Part shown: piece after piece, positions 34,447 to 47,401 of the stretch | How the letters are laid out: each line of letters begins with the position of its first letter | Position numbering within the stretch: position 1 is the stretch's first letter | Notes under the pieces: generated by a model | Told to the model about the DNA's origin: nothing | What the model saw: only the letters and a program-made list of their open reading frames with translations | Database searches by the model: none | Position numbers and translations under genes: made by a program | Assembly: GCA_019426215.1 (NCBI GenBank) | Contig: CM033399.1 | Span: forward strand, 23,879,022-23,943,021 | DNA: 64,000 bases | From: Buddleja alternifolia | Lineage: Eukaryota > Streptophyta > Magnoliopsida > Lamiales > Scrophulariaceae | Reading direction: 5' to 3'

Positions 34447-35664
34447 ATGGATTACTGCAACGAAGGGGATATGCTTCAAACTTCGGCTAGCCTAGCTGGT
34501 TTCTTTTCCAATGCATCTATATCAGATAAAACCATGGAAAAGATCATGAGGCAAGACTCAAACATTGGTAAATACAATGGTTTTAGAGTCAGCAAAGTTA
34601 GCCAAATCCTAAATCAAATAGGATTAAATCAAAGGCGGCATAACATCGGATATAAAGTAAGTTATGGGAAATTTGCAATCCCTATGGAATTAACTGGTAA
34701 TGTGATGGATATGCAACTTATTCCGAAAGAAGAAATTCTGGAAGAATTAAGTAAGCTAAGAGAGGAAGAAGCTCTTACTATGAAATGGATCCATATAGGA
34801 ACCATTGAAGTAGTAATCAAAGCTACTTTCAAAGAAGGTGTTAATTCGCCGTTACATTTGTCCATAATGGATAAAAGAATTAACAACTTAAGAGACGGAT
34901 GTCTTGGTACAATGGTAGGAAATTTATATGCAGGCAAACTTATGTTTGATATCCATCTAAGAATTGCATATAACCTAGCTGACCAAGATTTCAGCTGAGT
35001 CTTAACCCTTCATCAAGATTTCAAAAGAACAGATCTAATGAAAGAAGGGAATAGACCATATTCTATTACATATAGAATTGCTTATGCACTTTCCAATACA
35101 CATTATTCTGATTTGTTTATACGGAAAGAGTATATTGAAATTCCAAGAATTTTCAAGGAATTTGCTAAGGTAATGACACCCAATCCTATTCAAATACCAA
35201 GAATTGGTGGTATGGATATCTTAATCCGAGACCATCCAGTTCTAGATCGCTCAATGAGTTCTAGAACAGATCTTAATAGCAGGATGTCCTTTTCGAAAGA
35301 AAGGATAAGGAGTTTGAAAGGAAAAGAATTAATCGAGAATCCAACTCCTCAGCCTATTCGGGTAGATAATGTAAAAATTAAATGCCCAGAAGGATGGAAA
35401 GACGTGCAAGTAATGTTTGATATTACAGAGAAAGATAATTACTTTCCTTGTGATGATCTATATCACTTGCAGCAATATACTGTCAACAAATATGAGGGTA
35501 TGCTAGAAATAGCAGGATATGAAGTATTTGTTACAGGAATTGCAGGACGACACCCAGGAATGGTTATTCTGGGATTAAGTTTCCTTGAGGAACATAAACC
35601 TTGGGAAAGAAAAGGAAAAGACATGGAATTTAGCTTGGATGGACATATTATTCAAGTTGAATAA
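34447..35664 (+). pseudogene. Viral movement protein (30K superfamily), one in-frame stop
   Basis: One reading frame from 34,447 to 35,664 (TAA) is interrupted only by TGA at 34,996-34,998. The part before the stop contains the beta-rich core of 30K movement proteins, with NIGYKVSYGKFAIPME and the downstream conserved Asp in SIMDKRINNLRDG. The part after the stop contributes the end of the core and a C-terminal domain. Movement proteins line plasmodesmata so that virus can pass between cells. The next ORF begins directly after the stop (TAAATG at 35,662). Confidence 0.7.
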
Positions 35665-37152
35665 ATGACTAGCCCTTTTTCTATATACATATCTGTTGGT
35701 ATGTTATACGAACAATATAAGTCAAAATATTTTGCAGCTTATATTTCTGGATCAGAAATTTGTACATCAAAACCTGATGTTTTTCCTAGCAATACTATGG
35801 AAGCTTTACCCATTATTGCAGGAAGGGATTTCTCTAAGAAAATCCTCATTCTCAATAAGGGAATTCGAGAGGCGCATATCATGATTGGAGGAGCATTTGG
35901 CACACCTTGGTTCAAGGTAAAATTGCCACCCTTATATTTTCATGATACTGGTGCAGATATTTTGTTGGGCAATAATTTTATCCAAACCTTTGCAAAATAT
36001 GTGCAAGATAACAACAAAAATTTGTTGCTCTTTACTACTAATTTTGGTAATCAGATCCAAGTTTTGCGGCGAGCAAACGCTTTTAATCGGCTTATGCCTA
36101 TTAATTTTCGCAGCAAACATGGTGATTTTAATCCCGGTTCCAAGTTAACCCATCCTAAAATGAAGGATAAACGGAGATTTGGAAAAGCTCTTTTGTCTTT
36201 TAGACTACACGGTCTAATTGAAAGTGTGGACGAAAACTGTTATGAGAATTCAAAAGAAGAAATACAACTTCTTAAGAATGAATTATAGAATAGGTCCATG
36301 GATAATCTTGACGAAAGTTTACTCTCTCTTAAAAATGTTAAGCCGCTAATTCAAAGGAACTTTAATGAGAATCCTTTGGCTTGGTGGGATAAAAACAAGA
36401 TCGAAGCTACTCTGAAAGTAAAAGAACAATGCAAGTACGAGTATGTTTGATACAAGCCAATCCAGATGAATATGGAGGATAAGAAGGATATGCAAACAAT
36501 TATCAAAGAGCATATCGATCTTAAACTCATAAAACCTAGAGTCTCTACTTATAGTAGCCCTGGATTTCTCGTTAGAAACCATGGTGAGGTAAAAAGAGGA
36601 AAGACAAGATTAGTAATCAATTATCAAGGTATTAATAAGATACTAGAGTTTGATGGTTACTATATCCCAAGCAGAGAACACTTAATTGAGTGCATTAAAG
36701 ATGCCAAAGTGTTTTCTAAATTTGATTGTAAATCTGGTTTCTATCAGATTAAGATGGAAGAAGAGTCTAGGAAATACACGACATTTTCTACTCCACAAGG
36801 ACAATATATCTGGAATGTTCTTCCAATGGGATTAGCCAATGCACCCCAGATATATCAGAGAAAAATGGATAATCTGTTTAAAGATTATTTCGAGTTTATG
36901 TTCGTCTATATTGATGACGTCCTAATTGCATCTAGAAATATGAAAAAATATATTAGACATCTTGAAATATTTTCTAATGCATGTTTTAATGAAGGATTAG
37001 TGCTTTTAGAAAAGAAAGCAATAATCGGTGTTAATAAGATTGAATTTCTTAGTATTCTTATTGACGAAACAGGTATTGAACTTCACGAACATATTGTGGA
37101 AAAAATCCGCAATTTTCCTGAAGTTTTAAAAGATAAAAAAGAGCTTCAAAGC
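35665..37152 (+). pseudogene. Viral protease-reverse transcriptase, interrupted
   Basis: A single frame holds an aspartic protease (active-site HDTGAD near 35,941-35,958) and the start of reverse transcriptase, with the catalytic YIDD near 36,909-36,920 and an LPMGLANAP block just before it. The frame has premature stops TAG at 36,286-36,288 and TGA at 36,448-36,450. It is cut at 37,152 by the 5-bp target site AAAGC of the copia element. The downstream part resumes at 51,596. Normally this polyprotein matures itself and copies pregenomic RNA to DNA. Confidence 0.85.
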
Positions 37153-39028
37153 TGTTGGTCCCAAGTAGTATACGAAAGGGTCTAGAAGGGGGGGGGGGGT
37201 TGAATAGACCCTGAAGTCTTTTTCGACTTCTAAAAACTTTCGTATTACTGTGAGGTATTTGAACGCTCAGAAAGCTTTAAGCGCTGGGTGCGGCGCTTTG
37301 AGGGATGATGACTTAAGCGCTAGTTTCAGGCGCTTGAGAAAAGTTAACTTAGATTCGGTGATTTCAACACTTACCAAAGTAGGGCAGAGTTTAGTCACTA
37401 AATCAGGGTTAGCACAGCGGAAATGTTTTTATAGCTTAGCGTTCGTTTTAACCAATTAGTCGCTTATTAGTTTAAATGCCTTTTCAAGATATAATATGAC
37501 AGTATAATGTAAGACAACAGAACAGTAAATGACACAAGATATTTGTAAGGTTCACTGGGTGACGTAATCCCAGCTACGTCCTTCTTCTCCCTTTATCAGA
37601 GAGGTTTTCCACTATGATGATTATCGAAGAGTCACACAGAGACTTCTACAAAATAGAGAGAGGTTGGATATGATCTTGGAACTCCTTGGTCACACAGATT
37701 TCAGCTCCACTAAAGATCTTCTATCCCCTTGCTTCTTTCACCCAGAAATAATGCAAGTTACACTTGATCCCGGAACTCCTTGGTCACACAGATTTCAGCT
37801 CCAGTAGAGATCTTCTTCCACACAAAAATGAGGCTTGTAAGTCAACACACTTTCTCACTCAGACGAAAGATGTTGAAAGGTTTTGTAATGGCTTTGTTTG
37901 GTTTTGGAAAGTTCAAACAACTTGAGGATATCTCAATAGTAATGTAGGGTCTTCAAAAAGGGGTTTGAGATATAGTTGACTGTCTCTGGAATATTTGTGA
38001 AAAGCTTATACGGATATTTGGCTACGGATTTTTGTAAGCTTTTCTTTCAACAAAGTAGGTATTCTTTTCTTGTGTCTTTTTGTATAACATACAAGAGGTT
38101 GTGACTGTTATTCACACTAGGATATTCAGGTATATCTCTTGTATATGTCACGGTTTTTTTTTTCTCTGTATTTTACTTATTTGTTGAAAGGGCTATTTAT
38201 AAGGTATTGGTGGTTTTTGTCCGTTTGACACGGTTGGAATCTCGTTTCCCCAAACATTCCTTGAGTTCTGACATTCCTAACTTTGGGTATACTTAATTAG
38301 TTAGGCATGTTCTTGGTTTCATAACTTCTGACAGTCTTGGTCAAATGAATGGCTTACCCATACGTTATAGTGCTTATATTTTAATAGCACTTATCCGACT
38401 TTTAATGCATCTTGTTTTATTTCCGTTGGAAATAATTTGTCCGTTTGATTCATGCATTCTTTAAGTCTTTGGATAACTTTGGGTTTGAATTCTCAGGTTA
38501 CGTTTATTGTAGGTCGTGTTGGTTTAGCCTTTTGGACGCTTGCTGAAGAGGTCAATTTTTCTCGTGCATTGGACAGACGCTTGGACTGATCCTGAGTCTC
38601 TTCTCTTTATTTCAGACGCTTACTCTTCAATCTTGTCTTTGATAGGCTCACTCAGAATTCCATCATTGACTTAGTGTTGAGTATTCGGCCTGAGTTATCC
38701 ATTCGCATTTTGAGCGCTGGAGTTGTAACCTGGAATAGTCTCTAAAATGTTTTGACGGACGCTTCAAGAGATCTTTATCTTCTGTAGCTTCAGACGCTTG
38801 ATCTTCAACTTTATCAATTGGTAGACTTACCCAGAATTCTCCTTAGTGATTTAGTATCACATTCTTAGTCTAAGATTCTACAAAGATGAAAACTATAAGC
38901 CTAAGATAAATAAGCTTTCAGGTACTTATACACAATATTCTATGAAAGCTTTTATACTTAAATTTTTCGGGGTCTAACAGGAAGTCCTATTTGTCATCAT
39001 CAAAACATCTAACATGAAATTCCTAACA
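37153..39028 (-). repeat. 3' LTR of the copia element (left side of window)
   Basis: Reads TGTTGGTCCC...CCTAACA on the plus strand. In element orientation it is the 3' LTR, next to the polypurine tract. It has a poly-G run (about 37,187-37,198) near its outer edge and many copies of GACGCTT-like heptamers. Confidence 0.93.
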
Positions 39029-39042
39029 ATTTCCCCTTTTTT
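39029..39042 (-). promoter_or_regulatory. Polypurine tract of the copia element
   Basis: The minus strand reads AAAAAAGGGGAAAT immediately before the LTR start TGTTAGG, the standard plus-strand priming site of LTR retrotransposons. Confidence 0.8.
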
Positions 39043-39216
39043 GATGATGGCAATACCTATTTAGTTCAAGCGTTAGATACCTAAAGTATGAGTTAGCGTA
39101 GGTTAGTAAGTTAGTTTGAGCTTCAACGAGATGTTTCAGCTGTAAAATGCATTTTATATATATCTTTCATAGTACAAGCATTTTACAACTGAAATGAAAG
39201 AATCATAAGTAAAAAA

Positions 39217-42200
39217 TCAAGATCGTGATTTGATCTTGTATCTCTTAGTCATTTCAGCACGGATTGCTTCAGTTTTCTGATCTTCTAGCGTCATCATCGC
39301 AGCATGATCTTTACTGATTATATATTTGTTTTCTTTTACTTGTCGTGCCTTGAAAGTAATGAGCTGCTTATTCCATTCCTCTGGACTGACGCCTATGTAT
39401 CGTAAGCAAATTTTGAAGGTTTGGTCAAAGTCAGACATTTTTCGCTCTAAGGCTAAGACTGCTGGATCAGATGGTTCTGGAATTGACGCTCTGAGAAGAG
39501 GAATATCAAATTGTTCAAGCAGTGCTCTTGAAGGTAATGGAAGAATTGGATAGAGCACTCTTGGGGTTTCTTTTTTATTGGACGCTCCCACCGAGGTAGT
39601 TACCCAAGAAGGATAGGGATACCTTGGCTCTGTACTTAGTGTGAGGGAAGTATCAATATGTTGACGCTTGGATGGTGGAGGAGGATCTTGATCTTTAGAT
39701 GTTGAAGATTTCCTCTTTTCTCCCTTCTTTTCCCCCTTATTGCCATCATCAGTCTGTATGAAATGCTGAGTAAGAAGACTGACTTGAGTAGCAATCTGAG
39801 CGACAGAGGCTTCAAGGGTGGTCAGACGCTGGTCGAAGTGTTCTTTCATTACCAGTAGTTGAGCGTGATTAGCGTTTGTAAGAGAGGTCTCAAGAGCCGT
39901 GAAACGGTGGTTTAGATCATTTGTTAAAGCCACATAACTTGCCTGAGTAGCTGTAGATAGTTGCTGTATTTGAGTGAGGCATTCAATCATGGACGCTTGA
40001 GCGTCGGGAACCGCAGTGCTAACTCGAGGCTTAAAACGGGATGTGTGTTTGAGAGATTCAATAGGTACTTGATAATTAGGATCAAATACTGTTCCTCGAT
40101 GCTCTGGGGCACTGTTGGACTCGGTGGATGCAGTAGAGTCGGATTCAGTTGGACTGGGGGGATTAGGCGCTTGAAGGAATTCTGGTGAGCGCTCAGGAGC
40201 AGGTAATATTTCAGCTGGTGCTGCAGTAGATGCTGACTCTATACGGCTAAAGTCCATAAACTGAAAGTCCAAGCTGGCAAACGGTTCATCTGCATATGGA
40301 TAGGTAGCAGTCTGTAGAAGTTCATTCAAATATAGAGTGGGGAGATAAGTACCTTGAATGAACGTGCTGATAGGACTATCCATGGCCCTGATGTACATTG
40401 GCCCGAGGATATCCAGCACATGGGTGGGAAAGATTTTGGAAGGCGCTTGGCAGATGGAGAACAAGGCATCTGGGCAATAGTGTTGTGAGAAGCCGATTAG
40501 CCTATCTGTTAGGAGAGTCTTCGGTTTTCGAGAGTCGGGAACGTAGAGCCTGTAATACTCGTCCAAGTATGGGTAGATGGCTGAAGCAAGCGCTTGAGTT
40601 CTTTCCAGCAGCGACAAAACAAAATTATAGTGACTTAAGACTTCTTGTCGGATAGACGGAAGAAGTGGATATCCTCTGAAAGGATTGATCCGAGAGCCAT
40701 TCCACTGTCGCAGATTTTCTGTGAAGATTTTGTCGAATAGGGAGACTGGAGGCATAATTGTCATCATGAGAGAAAAGTTGTCTTCACAGTGGCTAGGGGT
40801 GAAGTTCAGACAGGACAGGGGAGAAGAACCGCTGGTGGACGCTTGATCAGCAAAGCGTAGAGAAGAGTTAGCCAGTTTGTGCAACGCTTGCCTTAAACGG
40901 TGTTCAGGTTGGTGGCGGATCAGAGGCAGCTTCAGAACTGGTCCAAGTCTATGTTGGCGCTGCTTGAGCATGTATCGTGCAAATTTGCTCTTTTTATCGT
41001 GGATCCCTATTCTGAACAGATGGGGAGCGCTAACCAATTCTTCAAATTTATACTTGTCACCCATATAAGCTTCAGCCCATTTTACCTCAGTCATGCAGTA
41101 CTCAGTTCCTGCATTAAGTATAGCACGAAATCCTTGGTGATGAATATCACAGATGGACTCAAAATGATACCTGTCTGGTTGGTAGTTAGCGTTCCAGACG
41201 CAGTCAAAATATGCATCGGCTTCTATTTGAATCATCTCGGTCAGTGAAGCTGGACGCTCACTGACATGTAATCCTTTATTCTTCCACAAGAGGAGAGGAT
41301 TAGCTGAGTGCTTGTTTTCCATGCTATTTACCAGTGTGGGAGAGTGAGAATAGCCTTTTTTGTTTAGTAGCTTTTCCGTTGGGTTCACAAGCTTATCCTG
41401 ACGCTCATAGACTCTGATGTTGTAGTCTCTGAGAGCGAAGCCAGGGGGTTTGCTTGTCCTACAGTCCAGAGAAGAAGCTTTATCAGCTGGGGTCAATGCT
41501 GGGTTAGATAGAGTGTTGCGTACAGCCAGATCAAATTTTATGAGCTTGGCGATATCATTCTCAGCATTGATAAGACTTTCTTCATTATATCCTGCAAGTA
41601 TGAAGGGTTCTGCGGGCGCTGGAGGGAAATAATCGACGGAGTGATCGATGGTCTTTAAGGGATCCAGCTTGAAGAAATGTCGATGAATCACAACGTCGTT
41701 AGCATCGCTCTGACCTTCTGAGCGTGCCTCTGTTGTACTTGGTAATGCAAGCAATGGTTGAACCCCTGGGATTTCAGGTTCATCAGGCTCGAGATTTGCA
41801 GAGTCGATGGCAGCTTCATGGGCGATGGCCACAATGTTGGCCATATCAACATCCAGATGGACATCAACTGGTGGTTCAAAGGATGATATTGGAATAGCAG
41901 CTATGGCTTGGTTGCTTGGTGTCGTGTGTGTAGTCTTAGAAGAAATGTCAGCAGTTGGACGCTTACGTCTCTTGAAGATACGCTTCACATTTACCCCTTC
42001 GGCTGGGGACGCTTGAGTCTGTGGAACTGCTGGTTCTCCAAAGTCGATATTTTTGAGGACCTTTTCTAGATCCTTCCGACTAATGAGGGGTATAGAGTCC
42101 TCGTTTTCTTCATCACTTTTGATAGGTTGAGCCTTGGGCTTTCGAGGAGCCCGTTTCTTTGTGACAGTGGGACGCTTCACATTACGTTTAGCCTTCTCCT

Positions 42201-43023
42201 GATCTGGGCGCTCAGCCTCCTCATTTGATGCTGCACGTACAACTTGGCGCTCAGAGAGAGGTCTAGCAGCACCTCCAACTTTGGGTGGATTGAAGAGATT
42301 GTTGATGATTCTTGGCCCATAGAACTTATGTTTGGCCACGGTGACTCCTGCTGAAGAGGTGCACTTTGCTCGGAAAATTAGATCACTTAAAACTAGGCCA
42401 TAAGGTCTGTTTGAAGTGCGTAGACTGTCTCTGAATCGGCTGAATATATAGGCGCTCCAGTTGATTTTTATCTTGAGCAAGATAGCAGTCATCATCTGGA
42501 ACTGGGTTGGGCTGATTTTGTCAAAGGTTCCTACTCTGCATTCAATGTTTTTACTGCAGAAGTCAGCTAAGACTCGATACCTGTTCACTATATCTTTCTT
42601 CTCAAAGTACGGTTTGTATGGAACACCATCGTAGGCGCTAATCTGAGTCCAGACTTCTTGAATTTGTTCCTCAGTGATAGTGTCTAAAGTCGCTCCGTCG
42701 TTAGGTAGAGAGAAATTATGGGCAATAGAGGCCGCAGAGAGAGTGAACGTCTTTGATTCCGTTTTGGGGGCAGGAAACAAACAGGTGATGGAAGTCTCAT
42801 CGTCAGACAAGCTAGCATTTCTCTAGAAAAATTCTAATTCTTCAGGAAACATATACGAGTGTTTGGTAAGAAATTTCTAAAGCCCAGCCTCTGCTACAGA
42901 GTCCATCATTTCCGTTAAATCAATTTGGGGGTTTTCATAGAGAAACTTCCAATCGATTATAAGGCCTTCAGTGATCTTAACAATAACTTCAGTGGTTCCA
43001 GCAGTAGCTTTCTTGGGTGCCAT
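39217..43023 (-). pseudogene. Long extra (env-position) ORF of the copia element, two in-frame stops
   Basis: One frame of 1,269 codons runs from ATG at 43,021-43,023 to 39,217. It is open except for two TAG codons close together near the start (42,877-42,879 and 42,823-42,825); the remaining 1,197 codons are uninterrupted. The N-terminal third resembles the plant-transposon-associated proteins found in several retroelement families (for example in YKPYFEKKDIVNRYRVLADF). The middle is Lys/Arg-rich (KRPTVTKKRAPRKPKAQP) and acidic. The C-terminal third has a coiled-coil-like stretch and a Ser/Lys-rich tail. No signal peptide or membrane segment is obvious, so I would not call it an envelope despite its location between pol and the 3' LTR. 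Function unknown. Confidence 0.65.
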
Positions 43024-43191
43024 TAGTGAGAAGTAGACAGAGATTAAGAATGAAAATTTTGTTTTTGAGAGAGAGAGATTTTTCTTGCACGAAAGAAAGA
43101 GAGTGTAAGAGAGATTATGTTCTGCAGAAGGTGTGTTTTGAAATACTACAATTTGAATGTTTTTTGTGTTTGAAGGTTGAGATGTTGACAC

Positions 43192-44141
43192 GTGGAGGAG
43201 TATAAATCTCAGCCATTAAAATACGACTGTGGACGTGAATTTAGATTTAATAAGCACGGTTACTTTTAGTAACAACCACATATACTATTTTGACGTCCGA
43301 TTAAAAGTTTGAAACAGAGACTTTTGATATACTGAGAGTGATACGTCTGCCCGTTAACCGCGGACATGTATTTTATGAAAAACCGTTCGGGAACCGAAAT
43401 TTTGAACAACTATTCAAATACCCGCCAAAAGTTTGTAGGAGCGTCTGGACCTATTCAGAAGAAAATGACGCTTGAAATAATTCAGTGTGATTTTGACGCT
43501 TGAGAATCTTGAGGTTCTCTTTCAAGTATATAGAATTATTCTTTTCAGGGTATGTATGAGGACACAGTTTCCCAATACTAATCATTATGTCTTGGTAGTA
43601 GTGTTTTACTTTTGGTTTAAAATATTCAGCGCTGGTTGTATTCGTCTAAGATACATGGTAATTGTACTTACGCGTGTACATGTGCTGAACCATCTTTGAA
43701 AAACGTGATGAGTACCCATGGGTTTTCTTGAGCGAAAGGTGAGGAATGTCAAGTCAGCATTAATTGCATTGATTGACTAATCCACTTTCTCGTTTTAGCG
43801 TAGGGTAATGTACGCTTGCTTTTAAAGGATCTTTTTACTAAGCGCTTTAGCTGGGAATAAAGCTAAGCGTTCAGTTTATTTTGAGAGGGCACAGACGCTA
43901 AAGAAAACGTTTGATAAGCGTCTGAAAGAGTTTAGCGTATAACGCTAAGTGCTTATGACCAATGTAATAATAAAACAAAAAGGCGGTTTTGGTCATTCTC
44001 ACTGAAGTTCAGTTATCCCTTTTAAGGTTCCCCCTATGTAGGTTCTCCTTAATATTGATAACTTATTGAACGAGTTTATGTGTAAAAAGAATTTTATTCC
44101 CCCTAAATTTATGCTTAATGAAAGGATGATGTTTCAAATGA
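43192..44141 (-). other. Non-coding spacer between extra ORF and pol
   Basis: About 1 kb without a supported ORF. In element orientation it lies between the pol stop and the extra ORF and could contain a promoter, splice or leader for the latter. It is dense in AGCGCT/GACGCTT-type motifs (for example around 43,440-43,500 and 43,795-43,950). Confidence 0.45.
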
Positions 44142-47100
44142 TTAGGCATTTAGATCAATCATACCTAGTTCACTTCTTAAAGTGAGAAAGCGTTGTTCGT
44201 TGAGAGCTTTGGTGAAGATATCTGCCAATTGTTTTTCTGTACCAATGAATTGCATGGAGATATCCTTCTTTTGAACATGGTCACGCAGAAAATGATACCG
44301 TATGTCAATGTGTTTGGTTCTAGAGTGAAGAACTGGATTTTGTGTCATTGCCAAGGCACTTTGGTTGTCACAATGGATTGGGGTTGGACCTAAGACTACG
44401 CCATAGTCTCTAAGTTGTTGCCTCATCCAGAGAATTTGTGCACAACAGCTTCCAGCGGCTACGTACTCAGCTTCAGCAGTAGAAGTCGCAATGGATTGTT
44501 GTTTCTTACTGTGCCATGAAATTAGTCTATCACCTAGGAATTGACATGTACCACTAGTACTTTTTCTATCTATTTTGCATCCTGCAAAATCTGCATCTGA
44601 GTAACCGATTAGTTCAAAAGGAGAATCCCTGGGGTACCATAAGCCCACATGTTGTGTGCCTTTGAGGTACCTAAGGATTCTCTTGGTAGCAATTAAGTGT
44701 GATTCTTTAGGATCGGCTTGAAAGCGTGCACACATGCATACTGAGAATATAATATCAGGTCTACTAGCTGTTAGATAAAGAAGTGATCCAATGATGCCTC
44801 TATAATTTGTAGCTTCGACTTTCCTTCCACTTTCATCTTTATCTAGCTTAGTCGTTTGACTCATTGGAATTTTGGAAGATGATGCATTTTCCATACCGAA
44901 TTTCTTAATCATATCTCTAGTATATTTAGTTTGGTTTATAAAGATACCATTAGGGAGTTGTTTAACTTGTAATCCTAAGAAAAAAGTTAACTCGCCCATC
45001 ATGCTCATTTCAAATTGGTCTTGCATCATTTTTGAAAATTTCTCACATAAACGCTTATTAGTAGATCCAAATATAATACCATCAACATAAATTTGAACTA
45101 AGAGAATATCTTCATTATGAGTAATCTTAAATAGCGTTGTATCAACGCTTCCTTTTGAAAAACCTTTACCAATAAGGAAAATAGAAAGAGTGTCATACCA
45201 TGCTCTTGGTGCTTGTTTAAGGCCGTAGAATGCCTTGTCCAATTTGTAGACCATACCTTTCCCATGGTTATTGATGAATCCTGGTGGTTGCTGCACATAT
45301 ACTTCTTCTTGGAGCTTACCATTCAGAAATGCACTTTTTACGTCCATTTGATATACTGTAAGCTTGTTGAATGCTGCGAATGCTAGAAACATGCGGATTG
45401 CTTCAAGACGGGCAACTGGAGCGTATGTTTCATCAAAGTCGATGCCCTCTTCTTGACAGTATCCCTGAGCTACGAGTTTGGCTTTGTTTCTAATCACAAT
45501 CCCATTCTCATCCATTTTATTTCTATAGACCCATCTAGTTCCAATGACCCCTTGGTGGGTTGGTCTTGGTACTAGCGTCCATACCTCATTTCTTTCAAAT
45601 TGGTTTAACTCTTCTTGCATGGCTTCTATCCAGCTTGAATCGCTTAGCGCTTCATCCACTTTCTTAGGTTCCATTTGAGATAGGAAGCTTGCGAACATGG
45701 TCTCGTTTATTGTAGCGGCTCTAGTCTTTACAGGTGCTCCCATATCTCCAATAATTAATTCTGGTGGATGGTCTCTGAGCCATTTTCTATCTGGTTGAGA
45801 AGGGTTTAGAGCTTGATCAGACGCTTGACTACGTTGCACAGGCGCTTGACCAGCTCTTTGCGTAGGCGCTTCAGTGTTTATAGTTCTAACTTGCTCTTGA
45901 TGATCACTTTCTTCATGGTCATCAGCATTTCTTTGGTTATTGACAGCCTCGTGAGTAAGTGTAGGATTAGGCACGATAATCTCATCCTCTTCATCAAGAT
46001 CGCTGTCATCACATAGATTGATTTGTGATGTTTGTTGAGAGAGTTCCTCAGTTCCTACATCATCAATATTAACCTTACTCGGTTCTTGGTTAGCATCATC
46101 AAACACAACATGAATGGATTCCTCTACCTTTGATTTGATCTTATTTAGGATACGAAAGCTCTTTCCATTTTTGGCATAGCCTAGAAAGATTCCTTCATCT
46201 GCTTTAGGATCAAATGTCTTTAAGTTTTGGGATCCATTGTTATGAATGAAGCATTTTGAACCAAATACATGAAAATATGAAACATTTGGCTTACGTCCCT
46301 TCCATAGTTCATATGGAGTCTTTTCATGTTGCTTGTTGATCATACACCGATTCTGTGTGTAGCAAGCGGTATTGATAGCTTCGGCCCAAAACCTTTGAGG
46401 TAGCTTGGATTCGGCTAACATGGTACGGGCAGCTTCCTTGAGCGTTCTGTTCCGTCGCTCAGCAACTCCATTTTGTTGAGGGGTTCTAGGCGCTGAATAC
46501 TCATGAAGTATCCCAATGTCTTTGCAATATTTCTCAACAATATGGTTAGTAAATTCAGTTCCTCTATCGCTTCTAATTCTGGTTACTTTTAGGTCTTTTG
46601 AGTTTTGTAGCTGACGAATTAGTGATGTGAGCTTAGCGCTAGTTTCATCTTTAGACGCTAAAAATTCTACCCATGTATAACGTGAGAAATCATCAACTAT
46701 TACTAGTGAATACTTTTTACCGCTAATGCTCATGATTTGAATAGGACCAAATAAATCTAAGTGTAATAATTCAAGTACTCGCGATGTAGATAGATGAGAT
46801 TTCTTCTTAAAGGATGATTTGACTTGCTTACCCATTTGACAAGCATCACATAAGCGATCTTTATTAAAGGAACCTTTAGGTAATCCCTCTACGAGATTTA
46901 GAGATATTAATTGAGAGATTGCCTTGAAGTTGAGGTGATTCATTTTTCTGTGCCATAACCAACCCAATTCGTTTTGATTCTTAGCTACGAAACATGTAGG
47001 GTTGTTATCTAATGTTGAATCCCAATCTACTAAGTATACATTGTTTGTTCTTTTTCCTTTTAACTTCGTAGATCTTGTCTTAACATCTATTATTTCGCAG

Positions 47101-47387
47101 AAGTCACTATAGAACTTAATTTCAAAACCTTTATCACAAAATTGACTTATGCTTAAGAGATTATGCTTAAGACCCTCAACATAATATACATCATTTATCA
47201 TGATGTTCCCCCTGCGCATGATACCTATACCTTTAGTTTTACCTTTGGAATTATCACCGAATATAACTTGAGGACCATTGGTTGCACGATAGTTGATCAG
47301 TAGATCCTTTGAGCCAGTCATATGTCTTGATGACCCACTATCTATGTACCATATTGAAGTGTCGGTGTTGGCTCTAGGTACCTGCAT
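44142..47387 (-). CDS. Copia pol polyprotein (protease, integrase, RT, RNase H)
   Basis: Uninterrupted 1,081-codon frame. The protease active site [10 protein letters not shown] is at residues 14-23. Integrase follows with its HHCC zinc finger (from [10 protein letters not shown] to CDACQ) and the DDE core with [17 protein letters not shown]. The RT domain begins near [10 protein letters not shown] and continues with [19 protein letters not shown]-type KAKLVAQGY and [12 protein letters not shown]. The catalytic box, which should read YVDD, is YVDG here (45,076-45,087), so one of the two metal-binding aspartates is lost. RNase H follows with YSDADFAGC and STAEAEYVA. An upstream in-frame TGA directly precedes the first Met, and the frame differs from gag. 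Together these would normally integrate and replicate the element. Confidence 0.9.
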   Translation of the reverse strand: MQVPRANTDTSIWYIDSGSSRHMTGSKDLLINYRATNGPQVIFGDNSKGKTKGIGIMRRGNIMINDVYYVEGLKHNLLSISQFCDKGFEIKFYSDFCEIIDVKTRSTKLKGKRTNNVYLVDWDSTLDNNPTCFVAKNQNELGWLWHRKMNHLNFKAISQLISLNLVEGLPKGSFNKDRLCDACQMGKQVKSSFKKKSHLSTSRVLELLHLDLFGPIQIMSISGKKYSLVIVDDFSRYTWVEFLASKDETSAKLTSLIRQLQNSKDLKVTRIRSDRGTEFTNHIVEKYCKDIGILHEYSAPRTPQQNGVAERRNRTLKEAARTMLAESKLPQRFWAEAINTACYTQNRCMINKQHEKTPYELWKGRKPNVSYFHVFGSKCFIHNNGSQNLKTFDPKADEGIFLGYAKNGKSFRILNKIKSKVEESIHVVFDDANQEPSKVNIDDVGTEELSQQTSQINLCDDSDLDEEDEIIVPNPTLTHEAVNNQRNADDHEESDHQEQVRTINTEAPTQRAGQAPVQRSQASDQALNPSQPDRKWLRDHPPELIIGDMGAPVKTRAATINETMFASFLSQMEPKKVDEALSDSSWIEAMQEELNQFERNEVWTLVPRPTHQGVIGTRWVYRNKMDENGIVIRNKAKLVAQGYCQEEGIDFDETYAPVARLEAIRMFLAFAAFNKLTVYQMDVKSAFLNGKLQEEVYVQQPPGFINNHGKGMVYKLDKAFYGLKQAPRAWYDTLSIFLIGKGFSKGSVDTTLFKITHNEDILLVQIYVDGIIFGSTNKRLCEKFSKMMQDQFEMSMMGELTFFLGLQVKQLPNGIFINQTKYTRDMIKKFGMENASSSKIPMSQTTKLDKDESGRKVEATNYRGIIGSLLYLTASRPDIIFSVCMCARFQADPKESHLIATKRILRYLKGTQHVGLWYPRDSPFELIGYSDADFAGCKIDRKSTSGTCQFLGDRLISWHSKKQQSIATSTAEAEYVAAGSCCAQILWMRQQLRDYGVVLGPTPIHCDNQSALAMTQNPVLHSRTKHIDIRYHFLRDHVQKKDISMQFIGTEKQLADIFTKALNEQRFLTLRSELGMIDLNA

Positions 47388-47401
47388 TCAAAAGGGCAGT
47401 T

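Noticed and set aside
39326..42016. Plus-strand ORFs opposite the long copia ORF
   Set aside because: Antisense shadows of a 1,197-codon frame; no independent motifs.
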